From contig NZ_FOXP01000007.1 in the NCBI RefSeq assembly GCF_900115745.1, positions 170,593 to 234,592 of the forward strand: DNA of 64,000 bases, read 5' to 3'. Positions 45,911 to 56,485 of the stretch are shown piece by piece. The position numbers and the translations under genes are program-made. The notes below the pieces were generated by a model. It was not told the origin of the DNA, searched no databases, and saw only the letters and a program-made list of their open reading frames with translations. The first letter of the stretch is position 1; each line of letters begins with the position of its first letter. Origin of the DNA: Sphingomonas rubra (lineage in GTDB: Bacteria; Pseudomonadota; Alphaproteobacteria; Sphingomonadales; Sphingomonadaceae).

Positions 45911-48499
45911 ATGAATGCAGCTATGACCTTCACCAGTTCCCTGAGCGATGCGGCCGAGATGGGTCGGCTCACCGCGCTCTGGAGCATGGCGATCCTCGAT
46001 ACGCCTACCCAGCCGGACTTCGATGAGGTCACACGGCTGGCGGCGCTCGCGCTTGGCAGCGAAAGTGCAGCGGTCAGTCTGGTCGACGACCGACGCGCCT
46101 GGTTCAAGTCGCGCGTCTGCATTCCGGATACGGAAGCGCCCCGAGAGCATGCCTTTTGCGCTCTGGCGCTGGAGTCAGCCGAGCCGGTCATCATCCTCGA
46201 CACCCACGCCGATGCACGATGCGAAGGGAACCCACTGACCCTTGGTCCTGACGGATTTCGCTTCTATGCCGGTGCGCCGATTATCACCTCGGCTGGCCAT
46301 TGTCTCGGCACGCTGTGCGTCCTCGATCGCCAGCCACGGGCTGAGGTGCGGCCCGACCAACTCAGAGCGCTTGCCGATCTTGCCGGGATCGTTATCGGCC
46401 TGATCGAGGCTCGTCGCTATCGGCAGATCGGCGAGATCGCGACCCAGGTCGTCGATGTCACCTCGGACGCAATCCTATGCGTCGACGGCAAGGGTACGAT
46501 TACGTTCTGGAACCGGGCTGCGGAGGCGATGTTTGGCTATTCGTCTGCGGAGGCGGTAGGCCGTTCCCTCGATATCATTATACCCTCGGCTCATACTGCC
46601 GCTCATCATCGTGGCTTCGCGCGCGCTTCCGCGGGCGGTCCCACGACCCTGGTCGGCAAGTCTGTCGAGCTGACCGCCAAGCGCTTCGATGACAGCGAGT
46701 TTCCGATCGAACTATCGCTTGCCCGTTGGGGATCGGTAGCGACAGGTCACAACTTCGCCGGCATTATCCGGGATGCCTCGGCTCGTAAGATGCTGGAACG
46801 TGAACGGGAGCAGGCCAAGGCATTCCTGGACACAGTCGTCGATCATCTTCCCGCGATGCTGTTCGTCAAGGACGCGGAGACCAAGCGCTACCTGCTGGTC
46901 AATCGTGCTGGCGAGGAACTGACGGGCCGTTCCCGGGACGATATGGTCGGCAAGACCGACCTTGAGATGTTCGCCCAGGGCGCCGGCTACGAGCAACGCG
47001 ACGAGGCCGCCCTAGCGCTTCAGGGTGTCCACCTGTTTGAGAGCGAGTTCGAGCGCCCTGGTGGCGACGCCGTGACGCTGCGCACCAAGCGGATCGTCGT
47101 CGATGGGCCAAACCGCGAACGCGAATATATCGTCGGCATGTCCGAAGACGTGACCGAGACCCGGAAAGCGCAGGCCCAGGTGCAGCGGCTGGCGCACTAT
47201 GACTCGCTGACCGGGCTGCGCAATCGGGGTTCGTTCGTCGACGAGATGGACAAGCTGATCGCTGCGCAGGCGCCGTTCGCCCTCATCAGCATCGATCTCG
47301 ACCGCTTCAAGGCGGTGAACGACCAGTTCGGTCATCTCGCCGGCGACGCGGTGCTTGCGGAGATTGGTGATCGCCTTCGCGCCGTTGCGACCGCAACGAC
47401 GACGCTCGCCCGCGTCGGCGGCGACGAGTTCGCACTGATTGTTACCGGCGCCGCACTCGCCGAGCGCGCCCGCATCCTCGCTGCGAACGTCGTCGCCACG
47501 CTGGCATCGCCGATCGTCACCCGCTGGGCGACCGTGCAGCTAGGGAGCAGCATTGGCATCGCGCTTGCGCCCAGCGATGCCGCCACGACTGAAGAGCTTC
47601 GCCGGCACGCCGATCTGGCTCTTTATCGCGCCAAACAGCAGGGACGCGGCATCGTCTGCTTCTTCAGCGCCGAGATGGACCGCGCCACTCAGGACCGTCG
47701 CGAGCTAGAGCGAGACCTGCGTGCTGCCCTCGACAGTGGAGAAATCACGCTCGCTTACCAGCCCGTATTGTCCGCCAGCACCGGGCAGATCACGAGCGTG
47801 GAGGCCTTGGCCCGCTGGCACCATCCAGTCAGAGGGCCGATCCCGCCTGACCTGTTTATCTCGATTGCCGAGGAAGGCGGGTTGATAGCGCAACTTGGCA
47901 AACGCATTCTCCGCATCGCCTGCGAGGAGGCAATGGATTGGCCGGAACATATCAAAGTCGCGGTCAACATTTCCCCGATGCAGGTCCACGCAGGCGATCT
48001 GTTCAAGGTCGTCCGTCACATTCTGACCATCACCGGCCTGTCTCCCCGCCGCCTTCAGCTGGAGGTGACCGAAGGACTGTTTCTGCGCGACATCGACCAC
48101 ACGTTTCGCGAACTGGATCAGTTGCGCACGCTCGGCATCCAGATCCTCATGGACGATTTCGGCGTCGGTTACTCTTCGCTCAGCTATTTTGAGCGGTTCC
48201 GGTTCGACAAGGTGAAGATCGACCAGAGCTTCGTGCGGCAGATGCTCGCCTCCCAGGCCTCATCCGCAATCATCCAGGCGGTCGTGGGATTGGGGACGAA
48301 ACTGGGCATGGGCGTGGTTGCCGAGGGCGTCGAGACAGCGGAGCAGATGGCGGCGCTGGTCGAGGCCGGGTGCACCCATTTGCAGGGTTACCTCTTCAGC
48401 AAACCGCTTCGCAGCGCGGAGATCAAGGCGTGTCTGCTTGCGAACGCACGATTTGTCCCGCGCCCTATAGAGTCCGCCCTGCGCGTGGTGTCCGCTTGA
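45911..48499 (+). CDS. GAF-PAS-PAS-GGDEF-EAL cyclic-di-GMP protein
   Basis: 862 aa. GAF domain about 20-175 (RAWFKSRVCIPDTEAPREHA), first PAS about 180-300 (DAILCVDGKGTITFWNRAAE), second PAS about 305-425 (LPAMLFVKDAETKRYLLVN), then GGDEF with an intact catalytic motif RVGGDEFALIV and EAL with SVEALARWHHP, NISPMQ, DDFGVGYSSLSYF, KIDQSFV and EGVET. Both output domains keep their catalytic residues, so it could make or degrade c-di-GMP, with balance set by the sensors. No transmembrane segment; cytosolic. Directly downstream of the stressosome module on the same strand but separated by the 515-bp gap. Confidence 0.92.
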   Translation: MNAAMTFTSSLSDAAEMGRLTALWSMAILDTPTQPDFDEVTRLAALALGSESAAVSLVDDRRAWFKSRVCIPDTEAPREHAFCALALESAEPVIILDTHADARCEGNPLTLGPDGFRFYAGAPIITSAGHCLGTLCVLDRQPRAEVRPDQLRALADLAGIVIGLIEARRYRQIGEIATQVVDVTSDAILCVDGKGTITFWNRAAEAMFGYSSAEAVGRSLDIIIPSAHTAAHHRGFARASAGGPTTLVGKSVELTAKRFDDSEFPIELSLARWGSVATGHNFAGIIRDASARKMLEREREQAKAFLDTVVDHLPAMLFVKDAETKRYLLVNRAGEELTGRSRDDMVGKTDLEMFAQGAGYEQRDEAALALQGVHLFESEFERPGGDAVTLRTKRIVVDGPNREREYIVGMSEDVTETRKAQAQVQRLAHYDSLTGLRNRGSFVDEMDKLIAAQAPFALISIDLDRFKAVNDQFGHLAGDAVLAEIGDRLRAVATATTTLARVGGDEFALIVTGAALAERARILAANVVATLASPIVTRWATVQLGSSIGIALAPSDAATTEELRRHADLALYRAKQQGRGIVCFFSAEMDRATQDRRELERDLRAALDSGEITLAYQPVLSASTGQITSVEALARWHHPVRGPIPPDLFISIAEEGGLIAQLGKRILRIACEEAMDWPEHIKVAVNISPMQVHAGDLFKVVRHILTITGLSPRRLQLEVTEGLFLRDIDHTFRELDQLRTLGIQILMDDFGVGYSSLSYFERFRFDKVKIDQSFVRQMLASQASSAIIQAVVGLGTKLGMGVVAEGVETAEQMAALVEAGCTHLQGYLFSKPLRSAEIKACLLANARFVPRPIESALRVVSA

Positions 48500-48552
48500 G
48501 CTTGGCTGATGCTGCGGACAGCTAAGGCAGGAACTTTCTCGCGATCGTATTT

Positions 48553-48578
48553 GGGAACGACGCTCGCTTCCCTTTTTT
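48553..48578 (+). terminator. Rho-independent terminator after the GGDEF-EAL gene
   Basis: GGGAACG...CGCTTCCC (48553-48572, one bulge) is followed by TTTTTT (48573-48578), 54 bp after the stop at 48499. It lies in the convergent gap before the kinase ending at 48696. Confidence 0.6.
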
Positions 48579-48695
48579 CATTCTCAATCGGGATTGAAAC
48601 CAGCTTTTAATTCTTGTGTCTATGCTGATGGCGAGCGGCGAGCGAAACTTATTGGGGGCGACAGTAGAAAGACGGCCAGACTGCTTCAGATAAAG

Positions 48696-51260
48696 CTATA
48701 GGCGAACCGCGCGTGTCAGCGCCTTGGACAGCTGCTCGGCTGAGTAAGGCTTCTGAAGCAGCTCGTGGCCATGTGCACCGTGCTGTGAGAGGACATGGCT
48801 GTATCCACTGGCCAGGAGCACGGGCATATCTGGGTGGGTGTCTGAAAGCCGCTTGGCTAGTTCGATGCCGCCCATGCCCGGCATTACGACATCCGTGAAT
48901 ACCACATCGAAGCCTGCGCCGTTCTCCCCGAGCTTCTCCAGGGCCTCTTCGGCGCTCGCTACCCAAACCGTTCTGAAGCCGAGATCGGCCAGCGCCTGCG
49001 TCGAGAAGCGGCCCACATCGACATTGTCCTCGACGACGAGCACGCACAGGTCCAGCCCCTCCAGAGTGCCGTGACTTTCCTCAACGTCGTGTGGCGGAAC
49101 AGCACCTGCTTCGGCCTGAGGCAGATAGAGCGTGAACGCCGTTCCCTCACCAGAGCGGCTGCGCACGTCGACGTCGCCGCCCGACTGTTTGGCAAACCCG
49201 AACACCTGGCTGAGGCCGAGACCCGTGCCCTTGCCGACCTCCTTGGTGGTGAAGAACGGCTCGAAGATACGCTCCAGATCCTCAGGCTGAATGCCTTCTC
49301 CAGTGTCCACCAGCTCGACCGTGACAAACGGTCCGGGTCCCCCACCATGCCCTCGGATCGGCGGCATGGACCTCCCGCAATCGAGCGAGATGGTCAGCGC
49401 GCCCGCGCCGTTCATCGCGTCACGAGCGTTCACCGCCATGTTGACCAGCGCGGTTTCGAATTGGCTGGCATCAGCACGCACCAGGCAGTGACCTTCGGCC
49501 CCATGGCAGGTGATGCTGACCTGGCTACCGGTCACTGTGTCGAGCATGTCCATGATGCGGTGAATGCGTTCCCCGACGTCCAGCACCTCGGGCTTGAGCG
49601 CCTGCCGACGTGCAAAGGCGAGCAGCTGGCTGGTGAGGCGTGCGGCACGATCCGCTGTGTCACCGATCGCGTCGATATAGCGGGCGCGGCGCTCGGGCGT
49701 CAGATTGTCACGCCGCAGCAGGTCCACCGAACCGCGGATCACCGTCAGCAGGTTATTGAAATCATGCGCGACGCCGCCGGTGAGCTGGCCCACCGCCTCA
49801 ATCTTCTGAGTATGGCGCAGCGCCTCTTCGGACACCATCAGCTCGCGGGTACGCGCTTCGACCCGACTTTCCAGCTCTTTGGCAAAGTCGCTCAGCGCCG
49901 CTTCGCGGTCGAGGCGTTCGCGCGAGATGGAGAGGAAGCGGGCCAGCGTCGCGAAGAAGGTCAGCGCCTCCTGATCGAACCTGGGACGGCTTAGAGAAGC
50001 AAAGGAGATGACGCCGAAAAGCCGGTCGCGGCCGAGGATGGGAAAGCCGGCGAACGCCGTAATCCCGTTCTCGCGGCCGATCGCGTAACGGGTGTCGAGG
50101 GTGGCTTGCAGGTCCTCGATCACCAGCGGTTCGCGCGTCGCGGCCACGATCCCGCACAACGGTTGATCGAGCGGCGCATGCTGAAGGGCGGCCTGTAGCT
50201 CCTCGCTCACCCCGATCGAATGGGTCAGGCGCAGATGCTCGCAGTCGTTGGTGAGCACATAGCCGTAGCTCTGGTCGATCCCCATCGCTTCCGCGCCGGC
50301 ACGCAGGATGGATTCGATCACCGCCCCCGGATCGGCGGACGAGAGCAGCCCGGCCGAGGCCTGCGCCAGCAGGGAGAGGCGCTGCTCGCGCAACCGCTCT
50401 TCGGTGCGATCGCGCAATACCTTGACGTAGCCGACGAACTCGCCGGCTTCGGTACACAGCGGCGTCATCTCGCCTTGCGCCCAGAAACGCTCGCCCGACT
50501 TCTTCAGGTGCCAGCGCTCGTCGTTACCCCAACCCTGTTCGCGGGCGCGGCCCATCTCGTGATCGGCGCGCCCTATTGCGCGGTCCTCGGGCGTGAAGAT
50601 GCGCTCGACCGTGCTGCCGCACATCTCCGCCTCGGACCAGCCGAGCACCCGCTCGGCGCCGGCGTTCCAGCGCGTGACCTTGCCGTCGAGATCGGTGGCG
50701 ATGATCGCGAAGTCGGACGCGCTGTCGACGATCTGCCGGTTGCGCGCCTCGTCGACCTGCCGCTCGCGCTCGGCGAGCACCCGCGCCGTCGTCTCGGTGA
50801 CGATCAGGAAGATGCCGGCGACCTCGCCCCCCTCATCCCACAGCGGCGAATGGCAATGCGTGAACCAGGCTTCCTTAGGCGCGCCATCGCGATCGGGGGT
50901 GTAACAGGCGTCTTCGACGTACACCGTCTCGCCGGCCAGCACTTGGTTGAAGATCGGCGTGAGCTGGTCCCACATCTCCGGCCACCAGTCGCGCGCCGGC
51001 TGGCCGAGATGGCCGGGATGCTTGTTGCCGAGACTGACCGCATAGGCGTCGTTGTAGAAGGTGAGGAGGTCCGGCCCCCAATGGACCATCATCGCGAAAC
51101 GCGACGACAGCGTGGTCCGAACAGCGGTCTTCAGCGGTTCGGGCCAGGTGGCGGGATCGCCCAAGGGATGCGTAGACCAGTCGATGGCGCGCAGGATGGC
51201 GGCGCATTCACCGCCGGTGGCGGGAAAAGGCAGACGCGGGTCCGGGGCTTGCCGGTTCAT
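48696..51260 (-). CDS. Hybrid histidine kinase (PAS-PAS-GAF-HisKA-HATPase-REC)
   Basis: 854 aa, start overlapping the stop of the upstream kinase by 4 bp. First PAS-like domain about 20-160 ([20 protein letters not shown]), second PAS about 175-295 ([20 protein letters not shown]), GAF about 300-460, HisKA with [20 protein letters not shown] (His near 515), HATPase with [20 protein letters not shown] and [14 protein letters not shown], and a C-terminal REC with [11 protein letters not shown] and [13 protein letters not shown]. Soluble. Its kinase and receiver parts parallel the neighbour at 51257-52960, so the two probably arose by duplication. Confidence 0.9.
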   Translation of the reverse strand: MNRQAPDPRLPFPATGGECAAILRAIDWSTHPLGDPATWPEPLKTAVRTTLSSRFAMMVHWGPDLLTFYNDAYAVSLGNKHPGHLGQPARDWWPEMWDQLTPIFNQVLAGETVYVEDACYTPDRDGAPKEAWFTHCHSPLWDEGGEVAGIFLIVTETTARVLAERERQVDEARNRQIVDSASDFAIIATDLDGKVTRWNAGAERVLGWSEAEMCGSTVERIFTPEDRAIGRADHEMGRAREQGWGNDERWHLKKSGERFWAQGEMTPLCTEAGEFVGYVKVLRDRTEERLREQRLSLLAQASAGLLSSADPGAVIESILRAGAEAMGIDQSYGYVLTNDCEHLRLTHSIGVSEELQAALQHAPLDQPLCGIVAATREPLVIEDLQATLDTRYAIGRENGITAFAGFPILGRDRLFGVISFASLSRPRFDQEALTFFATLARFLSISRERLDREAALSDFAKELESRVEARTRELMVSEEALRHTQKIEAVGQLTGGVAHDFNNLLTVIRGSVDLLRRDNLTPERRARYIDAIGDTADRAARLTSQLLAFARRQALKPEVLDVGERIHRIMDMLDTVTGSQVSITCHGAEGHCLVRADASQFETALVNMAVNARDAMNGAGALTISLDCGRSMPPIRGHGGGPGPFVTVELVDTGEGIQPEDLERIFEPFFTTKEVGKGTGLGLSQVFGFAKQSGGDVDVRSRSGEGTAFTLYLPQAEAGAVPPHDVEESHGTLEGLDLCVLVVEDNVDVGRFSTQALADLGFRTVWVASAEEALEKLGENGAGFDVVFTDVVMPGMGGIELAKRLSDTHPDMPVLLASGYSHVLSQHGAHGHELLQKPYSAEQLSKALTRAVRL

Positions 51261-52960
51261 GCCTTCCCCCGCCGTGCCTGCCAGGCAATCGTCTTGCGCA
51301 GCACCCGCGACAGTTCCTCGATCGAGTAGGGCTTGTGCAGCAGTTCGAAGCCGTGCTTGCCGTTCTCGGCAAGAACATGGCTGTAACCGCTGGCGAGGAT
51401 CACGGGCACGTCCGGATAGTCGCGGCGGATGCGAGCGCCGAGATCGAGGCCGCTCATCCCCGGCATGACCACGTCGGAGAAGACGATGTGGAAGCGCGAG
51501 CAGTCCTTGTTCAACTCCGCCAGCGCCTCGTCGGCGTTGATCGCCAGGACGCTATCGTAGCCGAGCTCCTTCAGCGCCTCGGTCGCGAACTCTCCGACGC
51601 TGACATTGTCCTCGACCACCAGCACGCAAACGCCGTCGCCGTCGACTTGCTCCGGCGTCTCTGCCGCGTCGTCCGCGGTCTCGGGATAGGCGCGCGGCAG
51701 GTAGAGCGTGAAGCTCGTGCCCTTGCCCGGTTCGCTCTCGACCCGGATATCGCCGCCCGACTGTTTGGCGAACCCGAACACCTGGCTGAGACCAAGCCCG
51801 GTGCCCTGGCCTACGACCTTGGTGGTGAAGAACGGCTCGAAGATGCGGCCGATCTGATCGGGAGCGATGCCGCTGCCGGTATCGGCCACGGTTATGGCGA
51901 CGAACTCGCCGGCTACGGCGTCGTGCGAGCGGATCTTCGGAATGCCGGACACGGGTTCGGCGGTGATCGTGAGGCGTCCCTCGCCGTTCATGGCGTCGCG
52001 TGCGTTGATCGCCATGTTGACGATTGCGGTGTCGAGCTGGCTGCGGTCGGCCAGCACGAACACCTGCTGCTCTGGCAACTGGATGTCGACGGCGATGCGC
52101 GATCCGGTAAGCGTGCGCACAATGTTGGCGCCCTGCGCGATGCTGGCACCGGCGTCGAACTCCTCGGGTTTGAGCGCCTGCCGGCGCGCGAAGGCGAGGA
52201 GCTGGCCGGTGAGCGCCGCTGCGCGGTCGGCGGTCTCGCCGATCGCATCGATGTAGCGGGTTCGCCGCTCGGGGCTGAGGTCTTCGCGGCGAAGCAGGTC
52301 GACCGAGCCGCGGATCACGGTCAGCAGATTGTTGAAGTCGTGGGCGACGCCCCCGGTCAGTTGCCCGATCGCCTCCAGTTTCTGCGACTGGCGAAGCTGA
52401 CCCTCGGCCTTGACGAGGTCGCCGTGGCCCTGCGCGATCATCGCCATCATCTCGATCGCGCGCGCCTGATGCGCTTCCTCGACCTGTATGCGCTGGGTCT
52501 GCTCGCTGGTGACGCAAAACAAGCCGACAATGTCGCCATGCTCATCGCGAAGCGGCGAAAAGGCAAACGTCCAGAAGGTCTCCCGCATCTCGCCATCGCG
52601 GTTCATGCTGAGCGGCAAATCCTCGAACCGCTCGGACCCGCCGGCGAAGGTCGCGTCGATCGCGTGTCGCACGTCTTGCCAGACGTCCGCCCACACCACG
52701 TGCATCGGCGCGCCCATGGCGCCGTCGAGTTTATCGCCCAGCAGCCGCGCGTAGGCGTCATTAAAGAAGAACAAACGCTCCGTCCCCCAGGCGATGTACA
52801 TCGCTTCGGGAGATTGCAGGATCAGCGACAGCGCGATCCGGAAAGCTGCGGGCCAGCGATTAGGCGTGCCGAGTGGGGACCGGTTCCAGTCGACGTTCCG
52901 AAGGAGGTGATGCGATGAGATGTCCATTGCGGGCGCAGGGTCAGAGTTGCGGGATGCCAT
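51257..52960 (-). CDS. Hybrid histidine kinase (PAS-HisKA-HATPase-REC)
   Basis: 567 aa. N-terminal PAS-like domain about 25-160 (MYIAWGTERLFFFNDAYARL), HisKA with [20 protein letters not shown] (His near 210), HATPase with [22 protein letters not shown] and [14 protein letters not shown], then a receiver with [11 protein letters not shown] and VVFSDVVMPGMSG. Likely first gene of a two-kinase operon. The start at 52960 is kept because the ATG at 52927 lacks a better ribosome site. Confidence 0.88.
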   Translation of the reverse strand: MASRNSDPAPAMDISSHHLLRNVDWNRSPLGTPNRWPAAFRIALSLILQSPEAMYIAWGTERLFFFNDAYARLLGDKLDGAMGAPMHVVWADVWQDVRHAIDATFAGGSERFEDLPLSMNRDGEMRETFWTFAFSPLRDEHGDIVGLFCVTSEQTQRIQVEEAHQARAIEMMAMIAQGHGDLVKAEGQLRQSQKLEAIGQLTGGVAHDFNNLLTVIRGSVDLLRREDLSPERRTRYIDAIGETADRAAALTGQLLAFARRQALKPEEFDAGASIAQGANIVRTLTGSRIAVDIQLPEQQVFVLADRSQLDTAIVNMAINARDAMNGEGRLTITAEPVSGIPKIRSHDAVAGEFVAITVADTGSGIAPDQIGRIFEPFFTTKVVGQGTGLGLSQVFGFAKQSGGDIRVESEPGKGTSFTLYLPRAYPETADDAAETPEQVDGDGVCVLVVEDNVSVGEFATEALKELGYDSVLAINADEALAELNKDCSRFHIVFSDVVMPGMSGLDLGARIRRDYPDVPVILASGYSHVLAENGKHGFELLHKPYSIEELSRVLRKTIAWQARRGKA

Positions 52961-53074
52961 TTCCGGTTTTTAGCCCGGTCCGACCCGGCCGCCTATGTCC
53001 TAATTACGAGGGTGGTACGGCCGAGCGAGGTCAGCCCGGCAACAACCCCAGTGCGGCCGGCAGGCGCTGGTGCC

Positions 53075-54154
53075 TTAGACCACCAGCCGGGATGGCAAGC
53101 TCAGGATGCCGCGGGTGGTGTCTCGCTGTTCGAGACGGAAGCTGCCGCCTTGGCCCCGTGCCAGGTTGGTGGCGATCCGCAGGCCCAGGCTCGTGGCGCG
53201 CTCGGCATCGAACCCCGCGGGCAGGCCCCGTCCATCATCGTCGACCGTGATGGTGAGGTGATCGTCTAGGTTTCGGGCAATCTCCACCATAATCCGGCCC
53301 GGCCTGTTTTCAGGGAAGCCATGCTCGATGGCATTGGCGACGGCTTCCGCGATGATGAGGGCGGTCGGGATCGCCGCATCCGGCTGCAAGCGCAGACTCT
53401 CGTCCCCGGAAAGTGTCAGGGTGAGGTCGTTACGTCCGCTGGCGTCGAGCACGTCGCCGCATAGCTGGCGAAGGAAGGAAACGAGCGGCTGGGCCGATCC
53501 GGATGGATCATAGAGCTGGCGGCTGATCCGGCCGATGAGGTTGAGCCGGTTGGCCGCCTCATCCAGTGCCGACCGAGCATCGGCGTCGCCGAGCTGCCGC
53601 TTCTGGACGGTGAGCAGGCTGGCCGCGACCTGGAGGTTGTTGGACACCCGGTGCTGGAGTTCGCGGAACAGCAGCTCCCGCGTCGTGGCGAGCGAACGGC
53701 TCAGCTCGCGCTCGCTGGCAAGCTGTCGGTTGGCGGTCTGCATCCAATGGACAAGCGCCAGATCGGTGGCGACCACGAACACGTAGAAGCCGAGCGCGAA
53801 GCCGGCGCCGCTGGTCAGCACGAAGCCGCGTGCCGGAGGAATGAACCAGTACCAGGCGAGCAGTCCGCATACGGCTGCGGCAACGCTCCCCAAGCGTGCC
53901 CCAAACAGGAAGGAGATGACGATCACGGCCGGAAAGAAGGTGACGTAGGGAAAGCCGGACGGCAGCAACGGATCGACCGCGAGACGGAGCGCCCAGGCGA
54001 ACGCGACGATCGCCAACGTCACGACTGTGCCAAGGATCGGGCGACCGCGGGCGACAGGGAGCCGCTCAAGCCATCGCGTGCGCTCGTAGAAAGCAGGTTT
54101 GATCGCGGCGTCGTTCATAACGGGGCTGGTACGATCTTCAGCCCATTTCGTCAC
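53075..54154 (-). CDS. DUF4118-HisKA_2 sensor histidine kinase
   Basis: 359 aa. Three or four hydrophobic segments at about 40-135 form a DUF4118-type KdpD-like sensor region (LPSGFPYVTFFPAVIVISFL, then FLFGARLGSVAAAVCGLLAW). The kinase core is of the HisKA_2/HWE group: LLFRELQHRVSNNLQVAASL (phospho-acceptor His), then NAIEHGFPENRPG (N box), VDDDGRGLPAG and TSLGLRIATNLARGQGG. Such kinases act in the sphingomonad general stress response through PhyR-type regulators. Start is a GTG at 54154; an ATG at 54118 is possible. Confidence 0.88.
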   Translation of the reverse strand: MTKWAEDRTSPVMNDAAIKPAFYERTRWLERLPVARGRPILGTVVTLAIVAFAWALRLAVDPLLPSGFPYVTFFPAVIVISFLFGARLGSVAAAVCGLLAWYWFIPPARGFVLTSGAGFALGFYVFVVATDLALVHWMQTANRQLASERELSRSLATTRELLFRELQHRVSNNLQVAASLLTVQKRQLGDADARSALDEAANRLNLIGRISRQLYDPSGSAQPLVSFLRQLCGDVLDASGRNDLTLTLSGDESLRLQPDAAIPTALIIAEAVANAIEHGFPENRPGRIMVEIARNLDDHLTITVDDDGRGLPAGFDAERATSLGLRIATNLARGQGGSFRLEQRDTTRGILSLPSRLVV

Positions 54155-54263
54155 GAAACATGCGAGGCCTGCCGAGGCCGTCAGATTCCCGAAACACCAT
54201 CCTTTTTGGGAGCCGAACGGAAGCGGGGAGGGTCGAGGCTCAGCGGCTGCTCTGCTGCCAGCA

Positions 54264-54322
54264 TGAACGGATGGCAGTAGTTGGGAAGCTGAAACCAGGC
54301 CGCGAATGACCGAAACTGGGTC
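54264..54322 (+). repeat. 59-bp intergenic repeat abutting a stop codon
   Basis: TGAACGGATGGCAGTAGTTG ... GAATGACCGAAACTGGGTC; full-length copy whose last base lies directly next to the stop of the pRiA4b ORF-3 gene (54323). Confidence 0.65.
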
Positions 54323-54961
54323 TCAACGTTTGAGGTGGCGATGCCGGTAAGTCCCCTTAGACTTGCGCATGGCGGATGTGATTGCCTTGTTGGTTACGTC
54401 GAGGTCGAAGCGCTCCGGATCGAAACGGCGATCAGTCCACTTGCGGACGGCGACGTGCTCCTCATGCGCGGGATTACGCCACGCTTCCACGAGATCGGCG
54501 TAGCTGTACGGACCTCCTGCATCCTCAGGCGGGGCTGAGCGTGTGCCGCCCGTGCATCGTGGGTAGTGTACGCCATCTTCGCGTGGGACCAGGCTCAGGC
54601 AGATCCGATGACGCCAGCTATCACCAAAGTCATCCTCGTACATGAACTCGATCGGCTGATCATGCCGGAACGAAAAGTCAGATAGCCGAACATCAGTTGC
54701 TTCGAAGGTCTTGCGGTCACCTTCGTAGCCTTCGTCGAACTCCGGGGCACCATAAGTCAACCCGCCGATCTCGAATTGATGCAGGTGTGTGCCGTCCCAA
54801 TCGAACGCGGCCTGTAGCAATTCATGCAGCTCAGCCAGGTTCGAGCCGCGTGAAACTTCAAGTGCACGGGAAATTGCTGGCTCGATACCCTCGAGTGTCG
54901 CATCGATTTTGATGATCCAGCTCGCCGGATCGTACGGGTTTGAAGCGGAAGCCATTGCCAT
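54323..54961 (-). CDS. Plasmid pRiA4b ORF-3 family protein
   Basis: 212 aa from the ATG at 54961 (AAGGTG upstream). The family motifs are clear: WIIKIDATLEGIEPAISRAL, LAELHELLQAAFDWDGTHLH and IEFMYEDDFGDSWRHRICLS, plus DAGGPYSYADLVEAWRNPAH. The pRiA4b ORF-3 fold is widespread on plasmids and chromosomes with no established function. It is monocistronic, with a 59-bp repeat at its very end. Confidence 0.85.
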   Translation of the reverse strand: MAMASASNPYDPASWIIKIDATLEGIEPAISRALEVSRGSNLAELHELLQAAFDWDGTHLHQFEIGGLTYGAPEFDEGYEGDRKTFEATDVRLSDFSFRHDQPIEFMYEDDFGDSWRHRICLSLVPREDGVHYPRCTGGTRSAPPEDAGGPYSYADLVEAWRNPAHEEHVAVRKWTDRRFDPERFDLDVTNKAITSAMRKSKGTYRHRHLKR

Positions 54962-55022
54962 GATGATGGCACCTTGACCGACCGACAGCAATCCATCTGC
55001 GCCGCCCTGCGCGTGGCGTAGA

Positions 55023-55208
55023 TTACCCTAGAGACGGTTGCGCCTTCCGCCCTGCTGCGGTCCGCTCTGCGCTGTCGGCCATCCGATCCCATGTCTCGGC
55101 CGCCAGGAGCGCGCGTCGTCGTACCAGCGGCAGCGTCGTTTCCTCAGCGGCCATGCGCTCGCGATCTGCCTGCTCCCGCATGCCTCGGGCGCTCATCGTG
55201 ATCGTCAT
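55023..55208 (-). CDS. Small protein coupled to the GH130 gene
   Basis: 61 aa; the start overlaps the GH130 stop by ATGA. Helical and charged: MREQADRERMAAEETTLPLV and AAETWDRMADSAERTAAGRK. It resembles short uncharacterised sphingomonad proteins with an AETWxRMAxxAE core. The overlap and helical pattern argue for a real gene. Confidence 0.6.
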   Translation of the reverse strand: MTITMSARGMREQADRERMAAEETTLPLVRRRALLAAETWDRMADSAERTAAGRKAQPSLG

Positions 55209-56485
55209 GACGGCTCCATGACGGATAGCAGATCATCGACGCTGCCGGTGGCAAAGGCGGTGTACTCGTCGCCAATTGCGTAGGGCAGGAGGATGGAACG
55301 CCTGTGGAGCAGCGCGCCGCAGCTGTAGGTGACGTTAGGCACGTAGCCGCCGCGCTGCTCGTTGGAGGGGAACAGCAGGGGCGAAGGCGTGCGTGCCAGC
55401 ACCTTGGTCGGGTTGGCTTTGTCGAGCAGACAGGCACCCACGCAGTAGCCGCGCACCATGCCGACGCCGTGGGTGAAGACCAGCCAGCCCTCGTCGATCT
55501 CGATCGGCGAGCCGCAGTTGCCGATCTGGACGAACTCCCATGGATATTTCGGACCCATGATCAGCAAGCCCTCGTCCCAAGTGTAGAGGTCGTCGGAGTA
55601 GAGGAGCCACAGGTTCACGCCGTCCTGGCGGCCGAGCATCGCGAAGCGACCGTCAACGCGGCGCGGGAACAACGCCATGCCCTTGTAGCCGGCGAAGGCA
55701 CCGGTCAGCGCCCGCATCTCAAAGCTCTGCTGATCGATGCCGCGAAGAAGCTCGCAGCGCGCGTTGCTGCCGTCGAAGGCCGTGTAAGTGCCGATGACGC
55801 TCTCGACGCCGTCGTGATCGACGAAGCGCACGAGCCGCAGGTCCTCGACGCCCTGTCGCTGGCTCGGCAGACAGGGGAAGATGACGGTTTCAGACGGATC
55901 CTCGCTGTCGTCGGCGCGCATCCGCACCCAACCATCGTTCTCCGTGTCGATCCGGGGCGGCACGCCCTGCGTGCTCGGCGGATCAACGACCAAGCCGGTA
56001 CCCGCGTCCCACGTGCCGGTGCGGAAGGTAACCGAGGAGATGTGGCCTTCGCCGACGCCGCGTAGCGACAGGAGAAAGCGGATGCTGTCGTCGTCCGGGT
56101 CTTCGTCGGGCAGGGTGACGATGCTCGGGTTGAACAGGGCGGCGGACTCGAAGGCGTACTCCTGGCTGAAGTAGGCGCCGAGCAGCAGCCGGTCGCGCTC
56201 CTCCTCGACATGAACGCCAAGGTCGCCCTTCGCCTCGTCGAAGCGGCGCAGGAAGACGCCGTCGACGTTGCGGTGCCGCTCTTCCATCGCTGCCTTCAGC
56301 AGCTGAAGCATGCGGTCCCGAGCCGTGGTGTCCAACGCCATCAGCCGCCTCGCGACATCCTGCGCGCGCGTCGGCTTGCGCTCGAACGCGGATGGGTACC
56401 CGAAGCCGAACGGACGGATGACGGTGCGTGAGGGATCGGGCTTCAGCTCGATGTCGAGCTTGGTAAATACGTCCGCTGCGATCAT
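55205..56485 (-). CDS. Glycoside hydrolase family 130 protein
   Basis: 426 aa from the ATG at 56485 (GGGAGAAG upstream); longer frames from 56503 or 56515 lack support. GH130 features: FNPSIVTLPDEDPDDDSIRF (about 117-136), YKGMALFPRRVDGRFAMLG, GNCGSPIEIDEGWLVFTHGV and VTYSCGALLHRRSILLPYAI, ending AFATGSVDDLL. The family includes beta-mannoside phosphorylases and mannosidases acting on beta-1,2- or beta-1,4-mannosides. The Asp expected as general acid is not pinned down here. A small coupled gene follows; no carbohydrate transporter is nearby. Confidence 0.85.
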   Translation of the reverse strand: MIAADVFTKLDIELKPDPSRTVIRPFGFGYPSAFERKPTRAQDVARRLMALDTTARDRMLQLLKAAMEERHRNVDGVFLRRFDEAKGDLGVHVEEERDRLLLGAYFSQEYAFESAALFNPSIVTLPDEDPDDDSIRFLLSLRGVGEGHISSVTFRTGTWDAGTGLVVDPPSTQGVPPRIDTENDGWVRMRADDSEDPSETVIFPCLPSQRQGVEDLRLVRFVDHDGVESVIGTYTAFDGSNARCELLRGIDQQSFEMRALTGAFAGYKGMALFPRRVDGRFAMLGRQDGVNLWLLYSDDLYTWDEGLLIMGPKYPWEFVQIGNCGSPIEIDEGWLVFTHGVGMVRGYCVGACLLDKANPTKVLARTPSPLLFPSNEQRGGYVPNVTYSCGALLHRRSILLPYAIGDEYTAFATGSVDDLLSVMEPS

